Shown in pieces: positions 24,217 to 32,825 of a DNA stretch of 55,240 bases (positions are counted from its first letter, which is position 1; each line of letters starts with the position of its first letter). Both the position numbers and the translations under genes were made by a program. This DNA is from Acidobacteriota bacterium (GTDB taxonomy: Bacteria > Acidobacteriota > Holophagae > Holophagales > Holophagaceae): NCBI GenBank assembly GCA_016213735.1, contig JACQZU010000025.1:1-55240 (forward strand). The letters are read 5' to 3'. Below the pieces are notes generated by a model. It saw only the letters and a program-made list of their open reading frames with translations. It was not told the DNA's origin and did not search any database.

Positions 24217-24786
24217 TCAGGGCTCCCGGCAGGCGGCGATGTCCACCAGGCGGGCCAGCTCCGAGAACACCTCCCCCTGACCGGGGTCCGCCTCGTAAAG
24301 CGCCTTCACCTTGATCCGGGCCGCCGCCACGTCCCCGCAGGCCTTGCCCCGCGCGATCAGCACGCGGCAGGATTCGGGCATGGGACCCCAGCTTCCGCAC
24401 TCCACGAAGGACTCGCTGAGGAAGATGAACTTGGGGATCGCCTCTCCCCCGTTGGTGAGGAAGCGCACGAAGACGTCGGGCCACTGCGCCCTGGAGATGA
24501 ATCGCACCTGGAGCCTGGGGCACGCCTCCGCCATCCGCTGAAGGGCCGGCACGTGCCGCACCACGTCGCCGCACCAGTCCTCCGCGATGGCCACCACGTG
24601 CACGGGGCGGGCCAGGGCGGGGAGGGACGCCGCCAATCCGGGGGGAAGCGTCAGGGCCTCGCGCCGGGCCTCCATCTTCTGGGCCTGCTCGGGGGATTCC
24701 GCGGCGGCCAGCCAGGCGGAGTGGTCGAGGCCTGAGGCGAACACGGCGCGCCAGTCGACGGTGGGGAGGATCGGGGGGCGCGGCAT
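24217..24786 (-). CDS. Thioredoxin-family protein
   Basis: The product is 189 residues without a signal peptide. HVVAIAEDWCGDVVRHVPAL carries a WCGD(V) motif in place of the thioredoxin WCGPC, so it has one cysteine at the position of the nucleophile. AIPKFIFLSES corresponds to the cis-proline strand. This matches the cytoplasmic thioredoxin-like proteins of about 185-200 residues of unknown partner. With only one active-site cysteine, a simple disulfide reductase role is doubtful. It lies 40 nt before xseA on the same strand. Confidence 0.8.
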   Translation of the reverse strand: MPRPPILPTVDWRAVFASGLDHSAWLAAAESPEQAQKMEARREALTLPPGLAASLPALARPVHVVAIAEDWCGDVVRHVPALQRMAEACPRLQVRFISRAQWPDVFVRFLTNGGEAIPKFIFLSESFVECGSWGPMPESCRVLIARGKACGDVAAARIKVKALYEADPGQGEVFSELARLVDIAACREP

Positions 24787-24806
24787 GGGGACTCCAGGGC
24801 GTGGAC

Positions 24807-25619
24807 TCAGTGGGCCAAGGGCCGGGGGAAGCGGGCCAGGCCGACGGTGAGGCCCGCGAAGAGGGAGTAACGCTGGGCGCCCCGGGTCAGCCCCGCATCC
24901 ACGCCGCAGTCCAGGACCAGCCGATGCGAGACCTTGCAGGCGAGGGCCCAGAGGTTGCTCACGACGCGAGGATTCAGCACCGTTCCCGCCATCCCGTACA
25001 CCTCGCCCGTGATGGACCAGACGGGACCCAGGTTCCGGGTGACGGCCAGGGTGGCGGCCGGCTGCCGAACACGGCCCCCGGGGTTCCCGGTCCCCCTTCC
25101 CAGCCAGGTCTCGAGCAGGTTCACGTCGGCGTGGCAGTCGCCGACATCCCGGCTGAACAGAAGGGCCAGGGCATCGTCCGCGGTGCCGCTGCCCAGCCCC
25201 TTGGCCACGCTGGCGGTGGGGAACTTGTGGGACACCTGCAGGGCTTGATCAAAACCCAGGAACCCGTCGTGCAGGTAGCACCACTGGGCAGCGAGACCGA
25301 CATCCCCCCACCCGGCGACGGAGGGCCCCTCCGGGCCGCTTTGGCGCAGGAAGCCGTTGCCGCTCAGGCGCAGCTCCAGGTCCGGGGCCAGACCGAGCTT
25401 CAGCAGGGTCGGGGTCTGGAAGGCCTTCGAAGCGTCCCGGAAGCGGGCCTGCTGGAGGCCCCATTCCAGCTCGGCGAGCCCGGGCTGGGTGGTGAGGGCC
25501 GGGTTGGCGAAGGTGGGGCGGTTCGGGTTCACTTCGATGGTGGTTTCCTCGCCCCGGAGCCAGACTGCCGGGAGCAGCACCAGGGTGAGCCCCCAGGCCG
25601 ACCAGCTCCTCCATCCCAC
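24807..25619 (-). CDS. Exported beta-barrel-like protein (phenol-pathway transporter family)
   Basis: The product is 270 residues. GTG 25619 with GGAGGT upstream gives the signal peptide SAWGLTLVLLPAVWLRGEET. The mature protein begins IEVNPNRPTFANPA and then GLAELEWGLQQ, a pattern of the outer-membrane family annotated as a putative MetA-pathway (phenol degradation) transporter, followed by alternating strands such as LELRLSGNGFL, VGLAAQWCYL and YSLFAGLTVGL. The ligand is unknown. Confidence 0.75.
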   Translation of the reverse strand: MGWRSWSAWGLTLVLLPAVWLRGEETTIEVNPNRPTFANPALTTQPGLAELEWGLQQARFRDASKAFQTPTLLKLGLAPDLELRLSGNGFLRQSGPEGPSVAGWGDVGLAAQWCYLHDGFLGFDQALQVSHKFPTASVAKGLGSGTADDALALLFSRDVGDCHADVNLLETWLGRGTGNPGGRVRQPAATLAVTRNLGPVWSITGEVYGMAGTVLNPRVVSNLWALACKVSHRLVLDCGVDAGLTRGAQRYSLFAGLTVGLARFPRPLAH

Positions 25620-25641
25620 GCAGCCACCTCCGGAAACAAGT

Positions 25642-26187
25642 CTATTCGGAGGTCAGGGCCGCGTCCTCCGGGCAGGGGTGGTGGTGGTTCCGGATGAGGC
25701 CGATGGCGAGGTCGTAGTCGGGCTCCTGGGTGATCTCGGGAACCAGCTGGGTGTGGACCACGGTGCCGTTCTCGTCCAGGGCGACGATGGCCCGGGCCAG
25801 CAGCCCCGCCAGGGGGCCGTCCTCCATGAGGACGCCGAAGGCCCGGCCGAATTCCGGGCTGCGGAAGGCGGAGGCCGGGAGCACCCGGTCCAGGCCCTGG
25901 GTGCCGCAGAAGCGCTTGTGGGCGAAGGGCAGGTCCATGGAGACGCAGAGGACCACCGTGTCGGAGGGTTCCGCGGCCCGGGCGTTGAAGGTCTGCACGC
26001 TGTCGGCGCAGACCGGCGTGTCCAGGCTGGGAAAGATGTTGAGGATGACCCGCCGGCCGACCAGGTTCTCGGGGGTCAGGTCCCCCAGGTCCACGCCGGT
26101 CAGGCAGAAGGGCGGGCAGTGGGAACCCACCCGGGGGAGTTCCCCCGAGGTCCGGATGGGGGTGCCCTTGAAGGTCAGGGTGGCCAT
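25642..26187 (-). CDS. tpx: Thiol peroxidase (Tpx-type peroxiredoxin)
   Basis: The product is 181 residues. NIFPSLDTPVCADSVQTFNA holds the peroxidatic Cys in the family's TPVC motif, and FAHKRFCGTQGLDRV holds the resolving Cys, as in atypical two-Cys Tpx enzymes. The opening TFKGTPIRTSGELPRVGSHC is also typical. It reduces hydroperoxides in the cytoplasm or periplasm with thioredoxin. The C-terminus (HHHPCPEDAALTSE) is about 12 residues longer than usual. It may be co-transcribed with the barrel-like gene downstream. Confidence 0.95.
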   Translation of the reverse strand: MATLTFKGTPIRTSGELPRVGSHCPPFCLTGVDLGDLTPENLVGRRVILNIFPSLDTPVCADSVQTFNARAAEPSDTVVLCVSMDLPFAHKRFCGTQGLDRVLPASAFRSPEFGRAFGVLMEDGPLAGLLARAIVALDENGTVVHTQLVPEITQEPDYDLAIGLIRNHHHPCPEDAALTSE

Positions 26188-26278
26188 GGCGTCGCTCCGG
26201 GAAGGCAGCCCATCCTACTGCGCCCATTGTCTCGGGATCCGGGAAGTTGGGCGAAGCCCGTCACATTCCCGGATGGGC

Positions 26279-26782
26279 TCAGGGGAACTCCACCGTGACG
26301 GGCTTCCAGGTCCTTTCGTCGTTGTGGAGGCCCCGGGCGGGACTGGAGATCTCCAGCCTCCGGGGCTGGACGCGGATCAGGACGTATTCGGGCCCCTGGG
26401 GCCCTCCCGGGTAGAAATCCTTCCAGTCCGGCTTCCAGCGGCGAGCCTTTTCGACGGGGTCCACCACCAGGGTGGCCCGGCCCACGAGGGCGACGTAGCT
26501 CTGGGAACCCGCCTCGAACCAGAGCAGGCTGACCCGGGGGTCCCGCCGGATCTGCCCCACTTTCCGGGACGCGGCGGTGGTGGCCAGCCACACGGTCCCG
26601 TCGGCCTCCATGGGAAAGGCATCCATGAGCCGGGCGTCCGGGGACCCCCCGGCGTCCAGGGTGACGAGGCTGCAGTACCGCGCGGTGGTGGACAGTTCCC
26701 GGGCCACGGCGAGGGGCTGGGGAGCGGGCGGAGCGGCGCCCAGGATCGGGGCCAGGGCCAGGGCGAGGAACAGACGGATCAT
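26279..26782 (-). CDS. Exported pyridoxamine-5'-phosphate-oxidase-like protein
   Basis: The product is 167 residues. ATG 26782 starts a signal peptide (MIRLFLALALAPILGAAPPA). The mature part, with CSLVTLDAGGSPDARLMDAF, VWLATTAASRKVGQIRRDPR, VALVGRATLVVD and the later YVLIRVQPRRLEI, matches the split-barrel flavin-binding fold of the pyridoxamine oxidase-like superfamily. Export is unusual for this superfamily, so FMN or heme binding in the periplasm is only possible. It diverges from the tricorn-like gene. Confidence 0.85.
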   Translation of the reverse strand: MIRLFLALALAPILGAAPPAPQPLAVARELSTTARYCSLVTLDAGGSPDARLMDAFPMEADGTVWLATTAASRKVGQIRRDPRVSLLWFEAGSQSYVALVGRATLVVDPVEKARRWKPDWKDFYPGGPQGPEYVLIRVQPRRLEISSPARGLHNDERTWKPVTVEFP

Positions 26783-26857
26783 GGAACCCCCGGGAAGGCC
26801 CCTGCGGGCCCCTGCCTCCAGGATGAGGACGCCCCGGGTGGTTTTCACAGAAAGGTC

Positions 26858-26884
26858 TTGACCCTTCATACCTCGCGTTACAAT
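26858..26884 (+). promoter_or_regulatory. Candidate promoter of the tricorn-like gene
   Basis: TTGACC (26858-26863) and TACAAT (26879-26884) are 15 bp apart, about 35 nt before ATG 26918. The spacing is shorter than ideal, but both hexamers are close to consensus in otherwise GC-rich DNA. Confidence 0.45.
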
Positions 26885-26917
26885 GCCCCGGCAGATTCAT
26901 TGACAACGGAGGCCCCC

Positions 26918-29900
26918 ATGCCCACGCGCACCGCGACGCTTTCCCTGCTGGCCCTGGCCCTCGCGGCCCTGCCGGCCCAGGCCCAGACCAAGCTCCTGCG
27001 CTACCCGGACATCCACGGGGACAAGGTGGCCTTCGTGCACGGCGGGGACCTGTGGACCGCCCCGGCCAGTGGCGGCACCGCCACGCGCCTTACGGCCCAT
27101 CCGGGCCTCGAGCTGTTCCCCAAGTTCAGCCCCGACGGGAAGTGGATCGCCTTCACGGGCCAGTACGACGGCGACGAGCAGGTCTATGTCATCCCGGCCA
27201 CCGGCGGCATCCCGCGCCAACTGACCTTCTACCCCTCCTTCGGGCCCGGGGCTCCCCGCCACGGCTACGACCAGCTGGTGATGGGGTGGACCCCCGACGG
27301 GAAGTCCATCCTCTTCCGCTCCACCCGGGAGGCCAACGGGGTGACCACCCATGGGGCCCTGTTCACGGTGCCCCTGGCCGGGGGCCCCGCGAAGCGCCTT
27401 CCCATGCCCGAGGCCGGCGCGGGCAGCTTCTCCCTGGACGGCCGGAAACTCCTCTACTCCCCGCTCTCCCGGGACTTCCGCCACTGGAAGCGCTACGAGG
27501 GGGGCTGGGCCCAGGACCTCTTCGTCTACGACCTCGCCACCCACGAGCAGAAGAAGATCGCCGCCACCAAGCGCACTGAGCGGGACCCCATGTGGATCGG
27601 GAACACCGGCTACTTCGCCTCCGACCGCACCGGCACCCTCAACCTCTTCTCGGTGGACCCCGCCACGGACACGGTGAAGCAGCTCACCTTCAACAAGACC
27701 TGGGACGTGCGATGGCCCTCCACGGACAAACAGTCCCGCATCGTCTACGAGCTGAACGGCGAGCTTCACGTCCTGGACGTGAAGGCGGGGAAGGACACCC
27801 CCGTGTCCATCACGGTGCCCACGGACGGCGGGGCCTCCCGGCCCGCCCGCATCTCCGTGGACCGCAACGTGGAGTCCTTCGCCCTCTCGCCCAAGGGAGA
27901 GCGGGCCCTCTTCGTGGCCCGGGGGGACGTCTTCACGGCTCCCATCGAGAAGGGGCCCACCCGCAACCTCACCAACTCCTCCGGGGCCCACGAGCGCCTG
28001 GCCCGCTGGTCCCCGGACGGGCGCCGGATCGCCTTCATCTCCGACCTGTCGGGTGAGGACCAGCTCTACCTGGTGGACCAGGACGGCAAGGGCAAACCCG
28101 AGGCCCTCACCTCGGACCTGAAGGTGATGCTCAACGCCCCCGAGTGGAGCCCCGACGGCAAGCGCATCGCCTTCACGGACAAGGACGGGATCGTCCACGT
28201 GGTGACGGTGGCCGACAAGAAGCGGGTCGAAGTGGTCCGGGACATCTACGGCAATGCCGCCGGCCTGGCCTGGTCCCCGGACAGCCAGTACCTCGCCTTC
28301 ACCCTGGACAACCCCAGCACCACCCGCTCGGTCCAGGTGTGGAGCGCGTCGGAGAACAAGCTCCGCCGGGTCACCGGGGACGCCTTCAGCGCCTTCGGTC
28401 CGGCCTGGGATCCGGACGGGAAGACCCTCTACTTCCTCTCCAACCGGGACTACGTCCCCCAGATGTCCAACCTGGAGTTCGACTTCGCCGGGACCCGGAG
28501 CACGGGCGTCTTCGCCCTGACCTTGAGGAACGACGGAAGCCACCCCTTCCCCCCGGAGAGCGATGAAGTGAGCCTGGCCGGAGAAAAGAAGGAGGAGGGA
28601 GGGGAGAAGAAGCCCGAGGCCAAGGGCGCCCCCGCGGTCCGCATCGACTGGGAAGGCCTGGAGCGTCGGGTGACCCGCGTGCCCCTGCCCGCGGACAACC
28701 TCGGCGGCCTGGAAGCCATCAAGGGCCACCTGATCTACACCAAGGCCGCGCCGCAGTTGTATGGCGGCGGACCTGGCCAGGGGGCGGGGGCCGCCCTGTG
28801 GATCTACGACCTCAAGAAGCGACAGGAGAGCGAGCTGGCCAGCGGCGTCCAGGGCTGGACCCTCAGCCAGGACGGCTCCAAGGTCCTCTTCCGGGCGGGC
28901 CAGGGTCCCCAGGCGGGCTACTTCCTCCTGGACGCCAAACCGGGCGCCAAGGACCGCAAGACCGTCTCCACCCGGGACCTCGCCGTGGACCGCATCCCCG
29001 CCCAGGAGTGGGAGGAGGTCTACAACGAGGCCTGGCGCCGCTTCCGGGACTTCTTCTACGTGAAGAACATGCACGGCTACGACTGGGTGAAGCTGCGGGA
29101 GCAGTACCGGCCCTGGCTGCAGCACGTGACCCACCGCTCGGACCTCACCTACGTGCTCACCGAGCTCATCTCCGAGCTGAACATCGGCCACACCTACACG
29201 GAAGGCGGGGACTACCTGATCCCGGAGCGGGCCAGGGTCGGGCTGCCCGGCGCCACCCTGGTCTTCGACGAGAAGGCCGGCCTCTTCCGCATCGGGAAGA
29301 TCTTCCGGGGCCACAACGAGGAACCCCGTTACCGCTCGCCCTTGACGGAAGTGGGCGTGAATGCCCACGAAGGGGACTTCATCCTGGCCATCGACGGGGT
29401 GGCCCCCACGGGCAGTGAGGACCCCTACCGGCTGCTGCGGAACAAGACCACCCCCGTGACCCTGACCCTCAATTCCAAGCCGGGCCCCGAAGGATCCTGG
29501 CAGACCACGTACCGCCCCCTGGAGAGCGAGAGCGCCCTCCGCTACCTGGACTTCGTGCTCTCCTCGCGTGAGGCCGTGGACAAGGCCTCGGGCGGGAAGG
29601 TGGGCTACCTCCACATTCCTGACATGGGCGCCCCGGGCATGTACGAGTTCATCAAGTGGTGGTACCCCCAGATCCGCAAGGAGGGCCTGGTGGTGGACGT
29701 GCGGAGCAACGGGGGCGGGAACATCAGCCAGATGGTCCTCGAACGCATGGGGAAGAAACTGCTGGGGACCCGCTTTGGAAACGCCAGCGATCTGCCGACG
29801 ACCTACCCCGGCACGGTCTTCCACGGTCACATGGCGGCCCTGATCAGCGAGACCAGCGCCTCCGACGGCGACATCTTCCCTCACTACTTCCGTCTTTCGG

Positions 29901-30199
29901 GCCTCGGTCCCCTCATCGGGAAGCGGACCTGGGGAGGCGTCGTGGGCGGGGGGAACATCCCCCTGATCGACGGCGGCAGCGTCTTCGTGCCCCGGAGCGG
30001 CACCAACAGTGCCACGGGCGAATGGATCATCGAGGGGGAGGGGGTTTCCCCCGACATCGAGGTGGAGAACACCCCCAAGGACCTGATCGCGGGCCGGGAT
30101 CCCCAGCTGGAGCGGGGGATCCAGGAGGTCCTGAAGCGCATGCAGGCGGAGCCCCGGACCCTGCCCAAGCGGCCCAAGGATCCGGTCAAGACCAAGTAG
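26918..30199 (+). CDS. Tricorn-type S41 protease, exported
   Basis: The product is 1093 residues with a signal peptide (LSLLALALAALPAQAQ). The N-terminal 600 residues are repeated WD40/TolB-like propeller blades (FSPDGKWIAFTG, WTPDGKSILF, WSPDGRRIAFIS). A C1 region with ELISELNIGHTYTEGGD follows; its His matches the tricorn catalytic base. Then come a PDZ-like segment (GVNAHEGDFILAIDGVAPTG) and the S41 core with ISETSASDGDIFPHYF (nucleophile Ser) and GGVVGGGNIPLIDGG. Tricorn enzymes trim peptides; this one would act in the periplasm or outside. A Lys/Glu-rich insert (EKKEEGGEKKPEAKG) separates the propellers from the second half. Confidence 0.95.
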   Translation: MPTRTATLSLLALALAALPAQAQTKLLRYPDIHGDKVAFVHGGDLWTAPASGGTATRLTAHPGLELFPKFSPDGKWIAFTGQYDGDEQVYVIPATGGIPRQLTFYPSFGPGAPRHGYDQLVMGWTPDGKSILFRSTREANGVTTHGALFTVPLAGGPAKRLPMPEAGAGSFSLDGRKLLYSPLSRDFRHWKRYEGGWAQDLFVYDLATHEQKKIAATKRTERDPMWIGNTGYFASDRTGTLNLFSVDPATDTVKQLTFNKTWDVRWPSTDKQSRIVYELNGELHVLDVKAGKDTPVSITVPTDGGASRPARISVDRNVESFALSPKGERALFVARGDVFTAPIEKGPTRNLTNSSGAHERLARWSPDGRRIAFISDLSGEDQLYLVDQDGKGKPEALTSDLKVMLNAPEWSPDGKRIAFTDKDGIVHVVTVADKKRVEVVRDIYGNAAGLAWSPDSQYLAFTLDNPSTTRSVQVWSASENKLRRVTGDAFSAFGPAWDPDGKTLYFLSNRDYVPQMSNLEFDFAGTRSTGVFALTLRNDGSHPFPPESDEVSLAGEKKEEGGEKKPEAKGAPAVRIDWEGLERRVTRVPLPADNLGGLEAIKGHLIYTKAAPQLYGGGPGQGAGAALWIYDLKKRQESELASGVQGWTLSQDGSKVLFRAGQGPQAGYFLLDAKPGAKDRKTVSTRDLAVDRIPAQEWEEVYNEAWRRFRDFFYVKNMHGYDWVKLREQYRPWLQHVTHRSDLTYVLTELISELNIGHTYTEGGDYLIPERARVGLPGATLVFDEKAGLFRIGKIFRGHNEEPRYRSPLTEVGVNAHEGDFILAIDGVAPTGSEDPYRLLRNKTTPVTLTLNSKPGPEGSWQTTYRPLESESALRYLDFVLSSREAVDKASGGKVGYLHIPDMGAPGMYEFIKWWYPQIRKEGLVVDVRSNGGGNISQMVLERMGKKLLGTRFGNASDLPTTYPGTVFHGHMAALISETSASDGDIFPHYFRLSGLGPLIGKRTWGGVVGGGNIPLIDGGSVFVPRSGTNSATGEWIIEGEGVSPDIEVENTPKDLIAGRDPQLERGIQEVLKRMQAEPRTLPKRPKDPVKTK

Positions 30200-30269
30200 G
30201 CCGGAGCCCCGCGGCCGGCCCGGGAGGCTTAGGCCAAGGGGCGTGAAAGCCGACGAAAAAGCACCCCAC

Positions 30270-30347
30270 ACCGCCAAGGGGCCAAGCACACCAAGAACTG
30301 CATGGTTATTGGATTTTCTTATCTTGGCGTCTTGGCATCTTGGCGGT
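30270..30347. repeat. Palindromic repeat of CCAAG units
   Basis: The left arm (about 30270-30297) reads ACCGCCAAGGGGCCAAGC and on; the right arm (30321-30347) is its imperfect reverse complement ending CATCTTGGCGGT. It lies between the convergent tricorn-like and decarboxylase genes and may serve as a shared hairpin. The type recalls the palindrome at 9067-9140, but with different units. Confidence 0.75.
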
Positions 30348-30374
30348 GGATTTTTATTTGAGCCCCAAGGCGTT

Positions 30375-31796
30375 TCAGGCCTCCCGGGCCAGGGCCTGGA
30401 GGCGCTCCCAGAGGGCTTCCACGTTCTCGCGGCGCGTGGCCTCCGCCCCGATGCTCACCCGGAGCATCTGCCGTCCCTTCAGCACCGCGGGGGTGAGGTA
30501 CGCCGAGCCCTCCGTGTTGAGGCGCCGGGCGATCTCCAGGTTGTGGGCCGCCAGGGCCGCTTCGTCCTCGGCCAGGCCGGCAGGGACATGCCGCAGGCAG
30601 AGGGTCTGAAGAGGCACCGGGGCCAGGAGCTCCCATTCCCGCACCGCCTCCACCTTCCCCTTGAGCCACTGGGCCAGGGCCAGGTCCCGGCGCAGCCTCT
30701 CCTGCAGACCCTCCACCCCCTCGTCCAGGAGCAGGAACCACAGCTTCAAGGCCCGGAAGCGCCGCCCCAGAGGGATGCCCCAATCCCGGAAGTTGTTCAC
30801 CTCCGCGTCCTGGGCGGTGCGCAGGTAGCTGGGGTTGGTGCCCATGACCCGGATGAGGTGCTGGGGGTCCCGCACGAAATAGGCGCTGAAGTCGAAGCCC
30901 ACGCCGAGCCATTTGTGGGGGTTCAGCACGATGGAGTCGGCCCCCTCCACCCCCTCCCACATCCAGCGGCATTCGGGGAGGATCATGGCGCTGCCCGCCA
31001 TGGCGGCGTCCACGTGGAGCCAGAGTCCGTGCCGGGCGGCGAGAGCGGCCAGAGGTTTCACCGGATCCACGGCCGTGGTGGCCGTGGTCCCCACGGCCGC
31101 CACGATGGCGCAGGGGCGCCGTCCGGCCGCGAGGTCCTCGGCAACGGCCGCTTCAAGGGCGTCGACCCGGAGGGCGTGCGCACCGTCGGTTTCCAGGAGC
31201 CGGAGGTGCTCCCGGCCGAATCCCGCCAGCAGGGTGGCTTTCGGAATGGAACTGTGGGCCTGGTCCGAGGCGTAGACCACCAGGGGGCTGCCCCCTTCCT
31301 GGAGCCCGCCCCGGGTCTGGGAGAAGCCGGTGGCCCGCTCCCGGGCGCAGAGCAGGGCGCAAAGGGTGGCGGTGCTGGCCGTGTCGTGGATGACGCCGGT
31401 CCAGTCGCCGCTCAGGCCCACCATCTGCCGCAGCCAGTCCATCACCACTTCCTCCAGTTCGGTGGCGGCCGGGCTGGTCTGCCAGCTCATGCCCTGGGCT
31501 CCCAGCCCCGAGGCGACGAGGTCCGCCAGGACGGAGGGAAGGCTGGTGTTGCTCGGGAAGTAGGCGAAGAAGGCGGGGTGGTTCCAGTGGGTGATCCCGG
31601 GCAGCACCGCTTCGTCCAGCATGGACAAGGCCCCAGGAAGGCCCCCGCCCTGGACGGGCGGGGTGGCGGGGAACCTTGCCCGCAGTTCCCCGGGTTTCAC
31701 CGGGCTCATCACCGGGAGGGAGGCCATCCGCTGCCGGTAGTCGGCCACCCAGTCCACCAGGGCATGCCCCAGACGGCGGAATTCCGTATCGTCCAT
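30375..31796 (-). CDS. Pyridoxal-phosphate-dependent amino-acid decarboxylase (group II)
   Basis: The product is 473 residues, usual for the aromatic-L-amino-acid-decarboxylase family. HPAFFAYFPSNTSLPSVLAD, then EEVVMDWLRQMVGL, HVDAAMAGSA and SIVLNPHKWLGVGFDFSAYF are all present; the lysine in NPHKW binds PLP. In plants and bacteria this family acts on Trp, Tyr, Phe or DOPA, and the substrate cannot be read from sequence alone. ATG 31796 has GGAGG seven nt upstream, better than TTG 31802. Confidence 0.92.
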   Translation of the reverse strand: MDDTEFRRLGHALVDWVADYRQRMASLPVMSPVKPGELRARFPATPPVQGGGLPGALSMLDEAVLPGITHWNHPAFFAYFPSNTSLPSVLADLVASGLGAQGMSWQTSPAATELEEVVMDWLRQMVGLSGDWTGVIHDTASTATLCALLCARERATGFSQTRGGLQEGGSPLVVYASDQAHSSIPKATLLAGFGREHLRLLETDGAHALRVDALEAAVAEDLAAGRRPCAIVAAVGTTATTAVDPVKPLAALAARHGLWLHVDAAMAGSAMILPECRWMWEGVEGADSIVLNPHKWLGVGFDFSAYFVRDPQHLIRVMGTNPSYLRTAQDAEVNNFRDWGIPLGRRFRALKLWFLLLDEGVEGLQERLRRDLALAQWLKGKVEAVREWELLAPVPLQTLCLRHVPAGLAEDEAALAAHNLEIARRLNTEGSAYLTPAVLKGRQMLRVSIGAEATRRENVEALWERLQALAREA

Positions 31797-31829
31797 CCGC
31801 AATCCTCCCCCCTTCTGGATGAGTTTGGA

Positions 31830-32780
31830 TCAGGGCGGGGGGGGAGGGAAAGACGGAGGGGCTTCCAGCTCCCGCACGGTGAGGGAGAGGGCCCCCAGGG
31901 AGATGATGTCTCCGATGCGCAACAGGGTGGGCTGCTCCACCTTCCTCCCGTTGATGCGAGAACCGTTGGCGCTGCCCAGGTCCGTGAGGACGCAGCCTCC
32001 GGGGAAACTTTCGATCACTGCATGGTGCCGGCTGATGGCAGGGTCGGCCAGGTGCAATTCATTGTCCGCCTCCCTTCCGATGCCCATCCGGTTGCCGATG
32101 GGAACGCTGAGGGTGCCTCCCCCCGGGCCAGGAATGAGGAGGACGTCCCCGGCGGTCACAGGGCGCCCCAGGCCCGAGGGAGGCGGCGTCAGGGCCACCT
32201 GGGTCTCGGGTCCCGGGGGCGAAGCGGGCATCAACATGGTGGGGAGCGGGGGCGGGACCCCCGGTCCTGCTGGTGGAGGGGTCGGGGGAAGGGGGCCCCC
32301 AGGACGCCCGGGGGCGGGGCGGCCCCTCCAGATCAGCACCCCGAGCAGGGTTGAGCCCAGGAGCAGCAGGGCGCCCACACCCCCCAGGAACAGGGGAGAC
32401 CCGACGAAGGCGCTCCGGGCCGGCGGGGGCGCGGGGCGGGGCGGGGCCGGGGCTTCGGCCCGGGCCACCTTCATCCTTCCGGCGAGTTCCTCCGTCCCGA
32501 GGGCCCCCTGGCGGAAGGCCTGCCAGTCCTCCCAGGTCAGCTCGCAACTGAGGTCGCTCCATTCGATCCGAATGCGCTCCGGCTTCTCCTCGAGAAGAAA
32601 GGATTCCTGGAATCGGTCGGCCAATTCCTTGGCCCGTTCCTGGGGCTCCGCGGGCGCGGCCGCGGCCACCGGGATGATGCGGAGGGGCTCGGCGAGCAGC
32701 GCGGCTCCCCCCAGCATTCCCCACAGGACCAGGGCCCGCCCCAGGGCGGGAAGGCCGCAGGCGGGCGGCAACAACCCCAT
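31830..32780 (-). CDS. Membrane-anchored FHA-domain protein
   Basis: The product is 316 residues. A hydrophobic N-terminus (ALVLWGMLGGAALLAEP) leads into a region with RFQESFLLEEKPERIRIEWS. A membrane helix (about 129-150, LFLGGVGALLLLGSTLLGVL) and a proline-rich linker (about 150-200) follow. The C-terminal 100 residues form an FHA domain (MGIGREADNELHLADPAISR, HHAVIE, LTDLGSANGSRINGRKV), which binds phosphothreonine. No Ser/Thr kinase is in the window. Confidence 0.9.
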   Translation of the reverse strand: MGLLPPACGLPALGRALVLWGMLGGAALLAEPLRIIPVAAAAPAEPQERAKELADRFQESFLLEEKPERIRIEWSDLSCELTWEDWQAFRQGALGTEELAGRMKVARAEAPAPPRPAPPPARSAFVGSPLFLGGVGALLLLGSTLLGVLIWRGRPAPGRPGGPLPPTPPPAGPGVPPPLPTMLMPASPPGPETQVALTPPPSGLGRPVTAGDVLLIPGPGGGTLSVPIGNRMGIGREADNELHLADPAISRHHAVIESFPGGCVLTDLGSANGSRINGRKVEQPTLLRIGDIISLGALSLTVRELEAPPSFPPPPP

Positions 32781-32825
32781 GGTTCGAGGATGACAGATCT
32801 TCCGCCGGTCGACCTGGCTTCTCCC

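Noticed and set aside
26897-30289. Minus-strand frame of about 1130 codons opposite the tricorn-like gene
   Set aside because: Antisense shadow caused by GC-rich third positions; composition is Gly/Val/His/Pro-rich with no domain.
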